In this document: one piece after another, positions 25,725 through 35,374 of the stretch
Position numbering within the stretch: position 1 is the stretch's first letter
Layout: the number at the start of each line of letters is the position of its first letter
Assembly: GCA_965275915.1 (NCBI GenBank)
Contig: CBDHYI010000004.1
Span: 1 to 64,000, forward strand
Reading direction: 5' to 3'
Source: JBDWFY01 sp965275915
GTDB lineage: Bacteria > Pseudomonadota > Alphaproteobacteria > Rhizobiales > Stappiaceae
Length of the DNA: 64,000 bases
Notes under the pieces: model-generated
Databases searched by the model: none
What the model was told of the DNA's origin: nothing
The model's input: only the letters and a program-made list of their open reading frames with translations
Translations under genes and position numbers: made by a program

Positions 25725-27038
25725 TTACTGCACCACCGAGGGCGCCGATGCGAACTCTTCCAGCAGAACCTCGCCGTCGCGCTTGTATATGTCATCCCGG
25801 AAGTGAACAACACCCTGCGCATTGGACCACGCCGTAATGTAAGTCATGTAGATTGGCACTTTGGTCTTCAGTGTTACATCGAGCCGTTCACCGGTCCGCA
25901 CAACGTCATCGACGCGTGCCCGATTCCAGTCCGGTGTCGTGGACTGCAGAAGCCAGGTGATGAGCTCGCGCACATTCTGCACGCGCACGCATCCGGAACT
26001 GTGGAACCGGTAGTCTTCTCCGAACAGGGACTTCGACGGCGTGTCGTGCAGGTAAACGGAGTGGGTATTATGGAAGTTGATTTTCACAGATCCCATCGAG
26101 TTCTGCGCGCCGGGATCCTGCTTGAACAGAAACTGGGTTGCCTCGTCGGTGTTCCAGTTGATCTGCTCCTTGACGAGTTCATTTCCCTTCCAGTCGAAAA
26201 TGCGGATCTTGTTTCTGGCAAGATATTCCGGATCTTCATTCATTTTGGGGATCAGATCCTTGCGGATGATGCTCTTGGGCACATGCCAGTAAGGATTGAA
26301 GTTCAGCTCATGGATCTTGCTCGACAGAATAGGTGTCTGGCGATCGATCTTTCCCACAACGGCAGTGTGACGTGAGCGAACGCGACCGTTTTCAACCGCT
26401 TCGATCTCGGCGGCCGGAATGTTGACCATGACATAGCTGTCGCCAAGGAAGCCGGACATCGACCGGACCCGGACGAGGTTCGTTTCAAGCTGGCGCAATC
26501 GGACGTCTGCGGGGACATTGAGCATCGCCAGCGTCTTGGTTGACACCACGCCGTCCGCGATCAGGCCGTGCCGCAACTGGAAGCGACGCACGGCTGCATC
26601 AACGTAGGAATCGAACGTGTCACTCAGGCCGGTATTCTGCGCCAGATCGCCGGAAATCATCAGGCGCTGACGGAGAATCACCACATTGGGATCACGTGTC
26701 CCGACACGAAGCGCTTTCTTGGCGACCGGAACCGTCGGCCAGCCGCCGTACGCCACGATCGACTGATACTTCGCGATGCCCTGCAAAATCAGATCGGCCG
26801 TGTTGGGCGATAAAGTCGGGTCTGATGAGTTGATTGCCTCGAATTCGGCGACCGTTTCATCGAACCGGTCCCGCCATTCCGCCCGCTGAGTCTGGCTTTT
26901 GGCGAAACTCAAAGCCGATTCGCTTTGTGCCCGAACCGTATCAGGCAGCGCTCCGGCAAGCGCCAGAACAGCTGCCGACAACACCGAAATCCGCGCAATG
27001 GGACGCAGTTTGAGACCGTGGCTCATCGTAAAATTCAC
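25725..27038 (-). CDS. ldtP: L,D-transpeptidase (YkuD) with peptidoglycan-binding domain
   Basis: A 437-residue exported enzyme that makes 3-3 cross-links or anchors proteins in peptidoglycan. A signal peptide precedes AQSES. A PG_binding_1 domain lies near residues 113-173 (VILRQRLMISG, AVRRFQLRHGL). The YkuD domain has the catalytic FHSSGCVRVQN with Cys350. The architecture is of the YcbB/LdtD type. The GTG at 27038 is favoured because AGGAG stands 9 bases in front; ATG 27059 and 27026 are alternatives. The regulator LdtR is encoded upstream on the same strand. The symbol follows Liberibacter usage and is tentative. Confidence 0.9.
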   Translation of the reverse strand: MNFTMSHGLKLRPIARISVLSAAVLALAGALPDTVRAQSESALSFAKSQTQRAEWRDRFDETVAEFEAINSSDPTLSPNTADLILQGIAKYQSIVAYGGWPTVPVAKKALRVGTRDPNVVILRQRLMISGDLAQNTGLSDTFDSYVDAAVRRFQLRHGLIADGVVSTKTLAMLNVPADVRLRQLETNLVRVRSMSGFLGDSYVMVNIPAAEIEAVENGRVRSRHTAVVGKIDRQTPILSSKIHELNFNPYWHVPKSIIRKDLIPKMNEDPEYLARNKIRIFDWKGNELVKEQINWNTDEATQFLFKQDPGAQNSMGSVKINFHNTHSVYLHDTPSKSLFGEDYRFHSSGCVRVQNVRELITWLLQSTTPDWNRARVDDVVRTGERLDVTLKTKVPIYMTYITAWSNAQGVVHFRDDIYKRDGEVLLEEFASAPSVVQ

Positions 27039-27154
27039 GTTGGAAATCTCCTGCAGCATTGCCTACAACGGTTCAATGCATTGTTCAGAACCGTAACACC
27101 GGTCTGTTAACAAACCTAGACACCCGAAAATCGCGTCCATATCCGAGTGTGCCC

Positions 27155-27170
27155 GACACCTTTTGGTGTC
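27155..27170. promoter_or_regulatory. Palindrome upstream of the L,D-transpeptidase gene
   Basis: A perfect 6-bp inverted repeat with a 4-base centre, about 120 bases before the transpeptidase start. It is a possible operator, for example for LdtR, or a small hairpin in the leader. Confidence 0.35.
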
Positions 27171-27437
27171 AGCGCGTTGAAAATAGTCTCACTGTTGGGC
27201 AATTCTAGGTCATATTTACGATTGTTCGGCTCAAAACGTCAATGCAATCGTCAACGTCGCTTTGGCGCAACACCGTTTCTGCAGCCGGTTTGCCGGCAAA
27301 AACCAATGAATAGCCGGGGAAAACGGCCACAGTCGGATCTTGAAAGCGGCAGGTTTCAAATCTTTGCGACCAACAGAGAGCCTGAACAGAATCAGCAGAT
27401 ATCGCGGCTGCGAGGCAGTGTGTAGGGCTGAAATAAG

Positions 27438-27470
27438 AAAAACCACCGGCGATTTCCGCCGGCGGTTTTT
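27438..27470 (-). terminator. Rho-independent terminator of ldtR
   Basis: A 14-bp stem with a 5-base loop. In minus-strand RNA the single non-Watson-Crick position is a G-U pair, and a T-run follows, which fits termination of leftward ldtR transcription. Confidence 0.85.
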
Positions 27471-27517
27471 AGTTTTGGATCCTTTTGCGTCGATTTTCCG
27501 CCCGATCAGCGGACAAA

Positions 27518-28030
27518 TCAAAGCCGATACAGAATCTGATCGGTCCAGAAGCGCTCCAGGCGCTTCAGTGACCGGTTCATCATCTGAAAGTCTTCCGTAC
27601 CGATTTCCGCAACCTGGTCCATCGAAAGGATCTGCCTTTCGTAAAGATCATTCACGATCCGTGCGACTTCAAGACCGCTTTCGGACAGGCTGACCCTGAC
27701 CGAGCGGCGGTCCACACGAGAGCGCTCGTGATTGACATAGCCGGCCTCAACCAGCTTTTTCAGGTTGTAGGATACGTTTGATCCCAAATAGTAGCCACGG
27801 CTGCGCAATTCGCCGGCCGTCAGCACGGACTCGCCGATATTGAAAAGAAGCAAAGCCTGAACGCTGTTAACGTCCGTACGGCCCATTCTTTCAAACTCGT
27901 CCTTGATGACATCAAGGAGACGACGATGCAGTCTCTCTACCAGTGTCAGCGCTTCAAGATAAAGCGGCTTTATGCCACTGTCTTCACCTGTCTGCGCAGG
28001 GACCTCCACGGCCCTTTCCGCTGAACTCAT
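27518..28030 (-). CDS. ldtR: MarR-family regulator LdtR
   Basis: A 170-residue winged-helix regulator. The DNA-binding part reads SVQALLLFNIGESVLTAGELRSR, then GSNVSYNLKKLVEAGYV and the wing HERSRVDRRSVRVSLSESG. The N- and C-terminal helices form the dimer. The sequence and its position next to a YkuD transpeptidase match LdtR, described in Candidatus Liberibacter asiaticus and Sinorhizobium as an activator of the neighbouring transpeptidase and of osmotic stress tolerance. The function is transferred from those. Confidence 0.88.
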   Translation of the reverse strand: MSSAERAVEVPAQTGEDSGIKPLYLEALTLVERLHRRLLDVIKDEFERMGRTDVNSVQALLLFNIGESVLTAGELRSRGYYLGSNVSYNLKKLVEAGYVNHERSRVDRRSVRVSLSESGLEVARIVNDLYERQILSMDQVAEIGTEDFQMMNRSLKRLERFWTDQILYRL

Positions 28031-28226
28031 TTTAGCCTCTCATTCCTGTTTTTGGCGTCTCTTTGTACGCCTATAGGAGAGGCACTGTACTTTAACGAAT
28101 CTAAGATCCGCTTAAGAGGAGAGGTGAATCAACCCTTAATTTTCGGCAGAATTCTGCGGAAAATATTCATATATTGGTAATCATGACAAGCGCATGGGGC
28201 CGCTTCTCTGCCCTCGGAAGAAGCGC

Positions 28227-29123
28227 CTAATCCCGTCTGCCACCGCGCAGGAAATTGATGATGCCGGAGAAGTCCTCTCCCTCGTGACCATTGGCACAAA
28301 ACAGATTGTAAAGTGCAGAGGCTTCTGCACCCAGAGGTGTAACCGCGCCGCTGGCCGATGCGGCGTCCTGAGACAGTTTGAGATCCTTGAGCATCATGGC
28401 GGCTGCGAAACCGGGCTGATAGTCCCGATTGGCGGGCGATGCAGGAACCGGTCCGGGAACCGGGCAATAGGTCGTCAGCGACCAGCACTGACCGGATGCG
28501 GTGGACGAAATGTCAAACAGCTTCTGGTGATCAAGGCCAAGTTTTTCAGCGAGGACAAAGGCTTCACTGACGCCGATCATCGATATGCCGAGAATCATAT
28601 TGTTGCAGATTTTGGCCGCCTGGCCGTTCCCCGCCCCGCCGGCATGAACGATGGTGGCTCCCATGACATCAAGATAGGGTTTTGCGGCCAGAAAGGCTGC
28701 GTCCGGACCGCCGACCATAAAGGTCAGCGTGCCGGCTTCGGCGCCGCCGACGCCACCCGAGACAGGTGCGTCAACCATCTGTAACCCCGTCCCTTCCGCT
28801 TCCGAAGCAACGGCTCTTGCGCTTTCCACATCGATCGTCGATGAATCGATCAGGACTGCGGTTTTCGCGCTGTGCGCCAAGAGGCCATCTTCTCCGAGAT
28901 AGACGGATTTAACGTGTTTTCCGGCCGGGAGCATGGTGATGACCGCATCTGCCTCGGCGACCGCTTCACCAACCCTCTCCCCTTTGAGCCCTCCGGCCGC
29001 GACATGCCGTTTGACTGCGGCTTCGCTTAAGTCAAATCCCGTAACCTCGTGTCCGGCTTTTACAAGATTTATCGCCATCGGCCCGCCCATATTGCCCAGG
29101 CCGATAAAAACCACCTTTGCCAT
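28227..29123 (-). CDS. mmsB: 3-hydroxyisobutyrate dehydrogenase
   Basis: A 298-residue NAD-dependent enzyme of valine degradation. The Rossmann motif FIGLGNMGGPMAINLVKAG is at the N-terminus. DAPVSGGVGGAEAGTLTFMVGG is the substrate-site block, and GNGQAAKICNNM carries the catalytic Lys. The second ATG (29123) is preferred because GGGGAGG lies 5 bases before it. It belongs with the acyl-CoA dehydrogenase and hydrolase genes upstream. Confidence 0.93.
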   Translation of the reverse strand: MAKVVFIGLGNMGGPMAINLVKAGHEVTGFDLSEAAVKRHVAAGGLKGERVGEAVAEADAVITMLPAGKHVKSVYLGEDGLLAHSAKTAVLIDSSTIDVESARAVASEAEGTGLQMVDAPVSGGVGGAEAGTLTFMVGGPDAAFLAAKPYLDVMGATIVHAGGAGNGQAAKICNNMILGISMIGVSEAFVLAEKLGLDHQKLFDISSTASGQCWSLTTYCPVPGPVPASPANRDYQPGFAAAMMLKDLKLSQDAASASGAVTPLGAEASALYNLFCANGHEGEDFSGIINFLRGGRRD

Positions 29124-29171
29124 CATATCCTCCCCGAAGCCCCGGCGGCACGACCGCCGGACGCGCCGTCG

Positions 29172-29582
29172 TTACTTTTGTTTCTCTTTTTCAGCGTAAT
29201 AGTGCATGACAAGATAAATCGCGATGGTCACAAGGTAGAATGTAATTTCATAGGGCCGTTGGCCGAACGAGTCGGCAAAAACGGTATGCATGACCACCTG
29301 AGACAGCGCCCGGAGCAGCCAGATCACCACACCCCAGGACGTCACCAGCCAAAGACCGACCGCCGCGACCAGATCGATGACTGCAAAATAAACTGTTGCA
29401 ATCTGCCAATCCGCCGGCATCTGGGAAAAGAATTTGCCGCGCCATTCGACATATTCAACGATCCGCGCCCAATGAATGATTCCGCCGCCAAGCAATTGGA
29501 TGGCCAGCAGGCGGAAGTACCAGCGGATCATCTGCTGAAACGGGGTCTTGGAACTGAAATATCCTTTGACGGAGGCAATCAT
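29172..29582 (-). CDS. Small integral membrane protein (DUF6163-like)
   Basis: A 136-residue protein with four hydrophobic segments (near 22-40, 62-82, 84-100 and 112-128). I recall this Rhizobiales family (possibly DUF6163) next to mmsB and enoyl-CoA hydratase genes; the name is from memory. It lies between the hydrolase and mmsB genes on the same strand with short gaps, so it is cotranscribed, but a role in valine breakdown is not shown. Confidence 0.7.
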   Translation of the reverse strand: MIASVKGYFSSKTPFQQMIRWYFRLLAIQLLGGGIIHWARIVEYVEWRGKFFSQMPADWQIATVYFAVIDLVAAVGLWLVTSWGVVIWLLRALSQVVMHTVFADSFGQRPYEITFYLVTIAIYLVMHYYAEKEKQK

Positions 29583-29598
29583 CGTTTATGAGCCAATC

Positions 29599-30654
29599 TC
29601 AATCGAGAACAAGGTCGCCACGGGACGGAGCGACAAAATGATTTTCAATAGCCAGACTTGTGACGAGATCATGACGGGCCGGGTTCCATTTCGGTGCGTT
29701 GTCGCGATCGATCAGAACGGCTCTGACCCCCTCATAGAAATCCTCACCCTTTAAAATCTGACAAACGATCCTGAATTCAAGCTGCATGCAGGAATCAAAG
29801 TCCAGCGTGACACCGTGTTGCATCTGACGAAACGCAATTTCGACGCTGGTCGGCGACGCCCTGTTCATGTGAGACAGCGTCTTCTTTGCCCACTCTTCAT
29901 TGGCGCCACTTGCCTCCGCCAGGCCGTGCCGAATTGCATCCAGCGACGGACATCCAAAGACCTGTTCAATAAAATGCGCCCGATCGGCCAGAGGTGCATG
30001 GCCAGGGTCGAATGTAAAATGAGGTAAGACGGAATCGGGGTCGTCCGTCTCCGTCAGCGCTTCAAACAACTCTTCGAATTCTTCCGAGGGCACAGCATGT
30101 GTGACGACGCCGCTCCACAGGGCATCTTCCAGCTTCAGGCGTCCACCCGTCAGTGCACAATATGTTCCCACATGATGGGGAAGACGCGGCAGGAAATACG
30201 TGCCACCGACATCCGGAAAAAAGCCGATGCAGACCTCCGGCATCGAAAAAAGCGTTCTTTCGCCCGCGATGCGATGGCTGCCATGCACCGAAATTCCGAC
30301 GCCACCCCCCATCACGATACCGTCTATCAGCGAGATGTAGGGTTTCGGATAATGCTTGATGAAGGAGTTCAACCGGTATTCGTCAGTAAAGAAATCAAGC
30401 GGCGGACGTTCGCCTGCCTCCCTCGCCGCCGAGACATGACGGATGTCGCCACCGGAGCAGAACGCCTTGGCCCCTTCCTTCGCACGAATAATGACATGCC
30501 TGATCTCATCCGCGCTGCGCCAGTCCTCCAGCGCTGATCGCAGCCGGCGCACCATTTCATGTGTAAGTGCATTCAGAGCTTCGTGGCGGTTCAGCGTAAC
30601 AACGCCGGCCTTACCGACCACGTCAAACAATATATCTTCTTCAGCGTCGCTCAA
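29599..30654 (-). CDS. 3-hydroxyisobutyryl-CoA hydrolase
   Basis: A 351-residue member of the crotonase superfamily (ECH_2). Visible are VVTLNRHEALNALTHEMV, AFCSGGDIRHV, the oxyanion block DGIVMGGGVGIS, and MPEVCIGFFPDVGGTYFLPRL, which carries the Glu/Asp of the hydrolase branch. The C-terminal EGVRAVLIDRDNAPKWNP is diagnostic against plain hydratases. It frees 3-hydroxyisobutyrate for MmsB. The start is a TTG at 30654, with no in-frame ATG nearby. Confidence 0.92.
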   Translation of the reverse strand: MSDAEEDILFDVVGKAGVVTLNRHEALNALTHEMVRRLRSALEDWRSADEIRHVIIRAKEGAKAFCSGGDIRHVSAAREAGERPPLDFFTDEYRLNSFIKHYPKPYISLIDGIVMGGGVGISVHGSHRIAGERTLFSMPEVCIGFFPDVGGTYFLPRLPHHVGTYCALTGGRLKLEDALWSGVVTHAVPSEEFEELFEALTETDDPDSVLPHFTFDPGHAPLADRAHFIEQVFGCPSLDAIRHGLAEASGANEEWAKKTLSHMNRASPTSVEIAFRQMQHGVTLDFDSCMQLEFRIVCQILKGEDFYEGVRAVLIDRDNAPKWNPARHDLVTSLAIENHFVAPSRGDLVLD

Positions 30655-30710
30655 TTCATATATCCGTGGTCGCCGGCAACCGATTTGGCGTATCGAGGGA
30701 CGTGCTCGCC

Positions 30711-31850
30711 TCAGTCAGCCAATAACTCCCTGCCGATAATCAATCGCATGATCTCATTGGTTCCTTCAAGGATCTGGTGCACGCGAACGTCGCGTAAGAA
30801 CCGCTCGACGGGGTAATCGCGCAGATATCCGTAGCCGCCATGCATCTGAAGGGCCTGGTTAACGACGTTGAAGCCGGTGTCCGTCGCCAGCCGTTTGGCC
30901 ATAGCCGCATAGCGTGTCGCCTCGGGCGACTTCTCATCCAGGCGCGCCGCCGCTTTGTGAAGCAGCAATCGCGCCGCTTCCAGTTCTGTCTGCATGTCCG
31001 CCAGCCGGAATTGCAGAGCCTGATAGGCAGCCAGCGGCTTCCCGAACTGATGGCGCTCTTTGACATACTCAATTGTCCGGTCGATGCAGGTTTGCGCCGC
31101 GCCCAGCGAGCACGCCCCGATATTGATCCGGCCCCCGTCAAGAGCCGACATCGCGATCTTGAAGCCCTGCCCTTCTTCACCGAGGAGATTAGATTGCGGC
31201 ACCCGGCAGTTTTCGAAATTCACCTGCGCGGTCGGCTGGCTTTTCCAGCCCATCTTCTGCTCCGGCGCCCCAAAAGAAAGTCCCGGTGCATCCTTTTCGA
31301 TAATGAGGCAGGATATCCCGCCCGGTCCCTCTCCACCGGTCCGGACCATGCACAGATAAAGGTCGGAAACCCCGGCGCCGGATATGAAGGCCTTGGAGCC
31401 GTTCAGGACATAATCCGAACCATCCCCGACGGCTTTGGTTCTCAGCGCGGCGGCATCGGAACCGGACCCCGGTTCGGTCAGGCAGTAGCTTGAGAGTTTG
31501 GCCATCGACGTCAGATCCGGAAGGTACCGCCGGCGCTGATCGTCACTGCCATAGGTGTCGATCATCCAGGAAACCATGTTATGGATCGACAGATAGGCGG
31601 CCGTCGACGTGCAGCCCTTCGACAGTTCCTCGAATATCATCGCGGCATCAAGACGCTTCAAATTCGAGCCGCCGACATCTTCCCGGACATAAATGCCGCC
31701 AAAGCCGATCTCCGCTGCCTTGCGCAATGTCGGCACGGGAAAATGCGATGTTTCATCCCATTCTGCCGCATAAGGTTCAAGTTCATCGCGTGAGAACTGC
31801 GCGGCAAGATCGATGAATGCGCGCTGATCTTCGCTGGGCGTGAAGTCCAT
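30711..31850 (-). CDS. Isobutyryl-CoA dehydrogenase-type acyl-CoA dehydrogenase
   Basis: A 379-residue flavoprotein. Motifs include YCLTEPGSGSDAAALRTKA, SKAFISGAGVSDLYLCM, RINIGACSLGAAQ, ERHQFGKPLAAYQALQF and the C-terminal HGGYGYLRDYPVERFLRDVR and QILEGTNEIMR. In the VRVHQILEGTNEI block the catalytic Glu is present. Context with the hydrolase and MmsB supports isobutyryl-CoA in valine degradation; short-chain relatives cannot be excluded. The ATG at 31850 has GGAGGAG in front; the long frame to 32405 is spurious. Confidence 0.9.
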   Translation of the reverse strand: MDFTPSEDQRAFIDLAAQFSRDELEPYAAEWDETSHFPVPTLRKAAEIGFGGIYVREDVGGSNLKRLDAAMIFEELSKGCTSTAAYLSIHNMVSWMIDTYGSDDQRRRYLPDLTSMAKLSSYCLTEPGSGSDAAALRTKAVGDGSDYVLNGSKAFISGAGVSDLYLCMVRTGGEGPGGISCLIIEKDAPGLSFGAPEQKMGWKSQPTAQVNFENCRVPQSNLLGEEGQGFKIAMSALDGGRINIGACSLGAAQTCIDRTIEYVKERHQFGKPLAAYQALQFRLADMQTELEAARLLLHKAAARLDEKSPEATRYAAMAKRLATDTGFNVVNQALQMHGGYGYLRDYPVERFLRDVRVHQILEGTNEIMRLIIGRELLAD

Positions 31851-32136
31851 CCCGTCAGGCTCCTCCGTTGTTGTCCCAACCTGTCTGCCGGGGGCCATTA
31901 AGATCAAGATAGTGATCCCGGTCAATTTGCCCAATGGTCCAGCGCAGCAGCCTCCCGGAGGATTGTCGTTTTGCCCCGGCCGGCCGGCTGGCGCGGCAAA
32001 ACAGCAGGTTCTCGCCGGGCGTCTGGTTATTTGTCCGTGGATCATATACGGATTACGATCAGGACGGTGGGTTACACGCAACAGGCAGGTCGGTGGCGGG
32101 CGACGCCGGCACAAACAGGAATTCAGGAATAAAGCC

Positions 32137-33177
<1,041 letters not shown>

Positions 33178-33182
33178 AGCAA

Positions 33183-34637
33183 CTACCCGAGCTCCGCCGC
33201 TTCCTTGACCCGCTCATATCCCTCAAGCGCGGCCTGTCTCGCCTGCTTGTGATCCACGATCGGCGCCGGATAGGTCTTACCCAGAATGATCCCGGCTTTT
33301 TCCAAAGCGTCTACGGGCGCTTCGAACGGCGCATGGATATACTGCGTTTCCAGTTCGGAGAGTTCAGGACACCATTTTCGAACGTACGTGCCGTTTGGAT
33401 CGAATTTTCGCCCCTGCGTGATCGGGTTGAAAATGCGAAAATACGGAGCGGCGTCGGCCCCGCTGCCTGCGACCCACTGCCAACCGGCGCTGTTGTTCGC
33501 CAGATCCGCATCAAGCAGCGTTTCAAGGAACCATTTTGCTCCCTGCCGCCAGTCGATTCTCAGATGTTTGATGAGAAAACTGGCAACCACCATGCGGACC
33601 CGGTTGTGCATGAACCCGGTCTGCCAGAGTTCCCGCATGCCCGCATCAACAATCGGATATCCGGTCCGGCCCCGTTGCCAGTCCTTTAACGCTGTGGCCG
33701 ATGAGCGCCATGGGTAATGATCAAAAGTCTTCTTCCAGTTCTGCCGATCAAGATCCGGAAAGTGAAAAAGCAGGTGATGAGCAAATTCCCGCCACCCGAT
33801 TTCGGACATGAATTTTCCGGCATCCCTCTCAAGTGACGGATCGGCTTCACGCGCAAATGCGATACGCTGCGCGATCTGTGCCGGGGAGATTTCTCCGAAA
33901 TGCAGATGAGGCGACAAGCGAGAGACATTGGTTTTATCCGGGCGGTCCCTCAGTCTCGCATAGCCCTTCAAACCCTCCCGCACAAACGTATCCAAACGGC
34001 TGCGCGCGCCGGCTTCCCCGGGCATCCAGTGCCTTAACCATCCCGCGGACCAGTCCGGTTTTCGCGGGCACAGGCCCCAGGAAGCGAGTTCGTCCTCAAC
34101 CGGCCTCCCCGGGGTGGAATCCTGCCTGTCTGCAGACAGATCAACACTCTTCAGCTCCGGAAGCGGTGCCGGAAAGGTTTTGCCGCTGAGTGACCGCCAG
34201 AATGGCGTGAAAACCTTGAAAGGTTGACCGCTTCCGTTTTTTACGGTCCAGGGCTCCGCCAAAAGCAACGCCGCAAAACTCTGCACCTCAAACCCCTGAT
34301 CGATGAGATGCTGTTTGGTTCGCGTGTCTCTTTCTATCGCTTCGGGCTCGTAACGACGGTTCCAGAAGATCGCTTCCGCCTTGGTTTCCCTCGCCAGAGC
34401 GCTGAGGATGTCATCCGGATTTCCCCGAAACAGGCGCAATGAAGGCAGACTGGAGGAAAGCGCTTTCAGGCTGTGGTGCAACCACCAGGCCTGGGCTGTT
34501 CCGGTAAACCGATGACCGCGGTCAGGCGTCTCCTCGAGAATGTAAACCGGCAGCACCGCGCCAAGCGAAGCGGCGTGAGAAAGCGCCGGGTTGTCGCTCA
34601 CCCTCAAATCCTGCCGAATCCAGACGATATTGGTCAT
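33183..34637 (-). CDS. phrB: Deoxyribodipyrimidine photolyase
   Basis: A 484-residue class I photolyase that repairs UV-induced pyrimidine dimers with blue light. The antenna domain starts IVWIRQDLRVSDNPAL. The FAD domain has LSPHLHFGEISPAQI, the WREFAHHLLFHFPDL block, TGYPIVDAGMRELWQTGFMHNRVRM and the C-terminal YIHAPFEAP. Full length. It is encoded alone, opposite hemB. Confidence 0.95.
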   Translation of the reverse strand: MTNIVWIRQDLRVSDNPALSHAASLGAVLPVYILEETPDRGHRFTGTAQAWWLHHSLKALSSSLPSLRLFRGNPDDILSALARETKAEAIFWNRRYEPEAIERDTRTKQHLIDQGFEVQSFAALLLAEPWTVKNGSGQPFKVFTPFWRSLSGKTFPAPLPELKSVDLSADRQDSTPGRPVEDELASWGLCPRKPDWSAGWLRHWMPGEAGARSRLDTFVREGLKGYARLRDRPDKTNVSRLSPHLHFGEISPAQIAQRIAFAREADPSLERDAGKFMSEIGWREFAHHLLFHFPDLDRQNWKKTFDHYPWRSSATALKDWQRGRTGYPIVDAGMRELWQTGFMHNRVRMVVASFLIKHLRIDWRQGAKWFLETLLDADLANNSAGWQWVAGSGADAAPYFRIFNPITQGRKFDPNGTYVRKWCPELSELETQYIHAPFEAPVDALEKAGIILGKTYPAPIVDHKQARQAALEGYERVKEAAELG

Positions 34638-34805
34638 TATGATGGCTGCCCGTTTCCCGATATGATTCCATCATTACGGATTTGACATGGAAAAAGATCA
34701 AAATGAAACCGGCCGTAATCCGCATCGCACCGCCGCAGACATTGCAATGGTGCGGGATCGTTACCATGTCTAAAACATGAGATTTTTCCGACAGGGAACA
34801 CAATC

Positions 34806-35303
34806 ATGAGCGATTATTCCCATAGTTACGACATCCAGCGCCCGCCGGCCTTCGATCCGGTTTCAAGCCCTGAATTGTTCAGCGGAGTGCGGACGAGTCG
34901 TATCTTTGCATTCCTGATCGATCTGATCGCCATGACGATCCTGACCTTTGTCGGCTATATCGTTGTTGCCATCCTCGGCATTTTTACCCTGGGTCTCGGC
35001 TTTTTGCTCTTTGCAATCATCTGGCCGGGCGTTGCCCTGCTTTATGTGGCCTTCACACTCGGCGGCCCCTATAGCGCGACCCCGGGAATGCGGGCAATGG
35101 GGCTTGAAATGCGCATGTGGCACGGCGAGCGGATTTACCCGCTGCTGGCAGCCATGCACGCCATTCTTTTCTGGGTGTCGGTCTCGTTCCTGACTCCCTT
35201 TATTCTCCTTGTTTCGCTGTTTTCCAACCGCAAGCGCCTCCTGCACGATATTGTCCTGGGGACGGTTGTGATTAACAGCGATCCTTTGAGGAAACTTGCC
35301 TAA
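34806..35303 (+). CDS. RDD family membrane protein
   Basis: A 165-residue protein. RIFAFLIDLIAMTIL carries the R-D pair of the RDD family, and KRLLHDIVLGTVVI the closing Asp. About three membrane segments. Some RDD proteins act as sodium/proton antiporters, but the role of this one is unknown. In many Rhizobiales it lies between hemB and bpt, as here apart from inserted genes. Confidence 0.85.
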   Translation: MSDYSHSYDIQRPPAFDPVSSPELFSGVRTSRIFAFLIDLIAMTILTFVGYIVVAILGIFTLGLGFLLFAIIWPGVALLYVAFTLGGPYSATPGMRAMGLEMRMWHGERIYPLLAAMHAILFWVSVSFLTPFILLVSLFSNRKRLLHDIVLGTVVINSDPLRKLA

Positions 35304-35374
35304 AGCCGCTTGACCGTTTACGCCTTGTCATTGAGACTCTTTAGACCGGGTCAATAAGATGGGCACCAAGGTGA

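Larger units (their letters stand above)
27039..27517. other. Regulatory gap between ldtR and the L,D-transpeptidase
   Basis: No gene seen. It holds the ldtR terminator (27438-27470) and, nearer the transpeptidase, the palindrome GACACC-TTTT-GGTGTC at 27155-27170. Since the terminator separates the genes, the transpeptidase must have its own promoter here. Confidence 0.6.

Noticed and set aside
28123..28179. An 18-codon frame starting at a GTG after GAGGAGAG
   Set aside because: The ribosome-binding sequence touches the start codon and nothing else supports coding.
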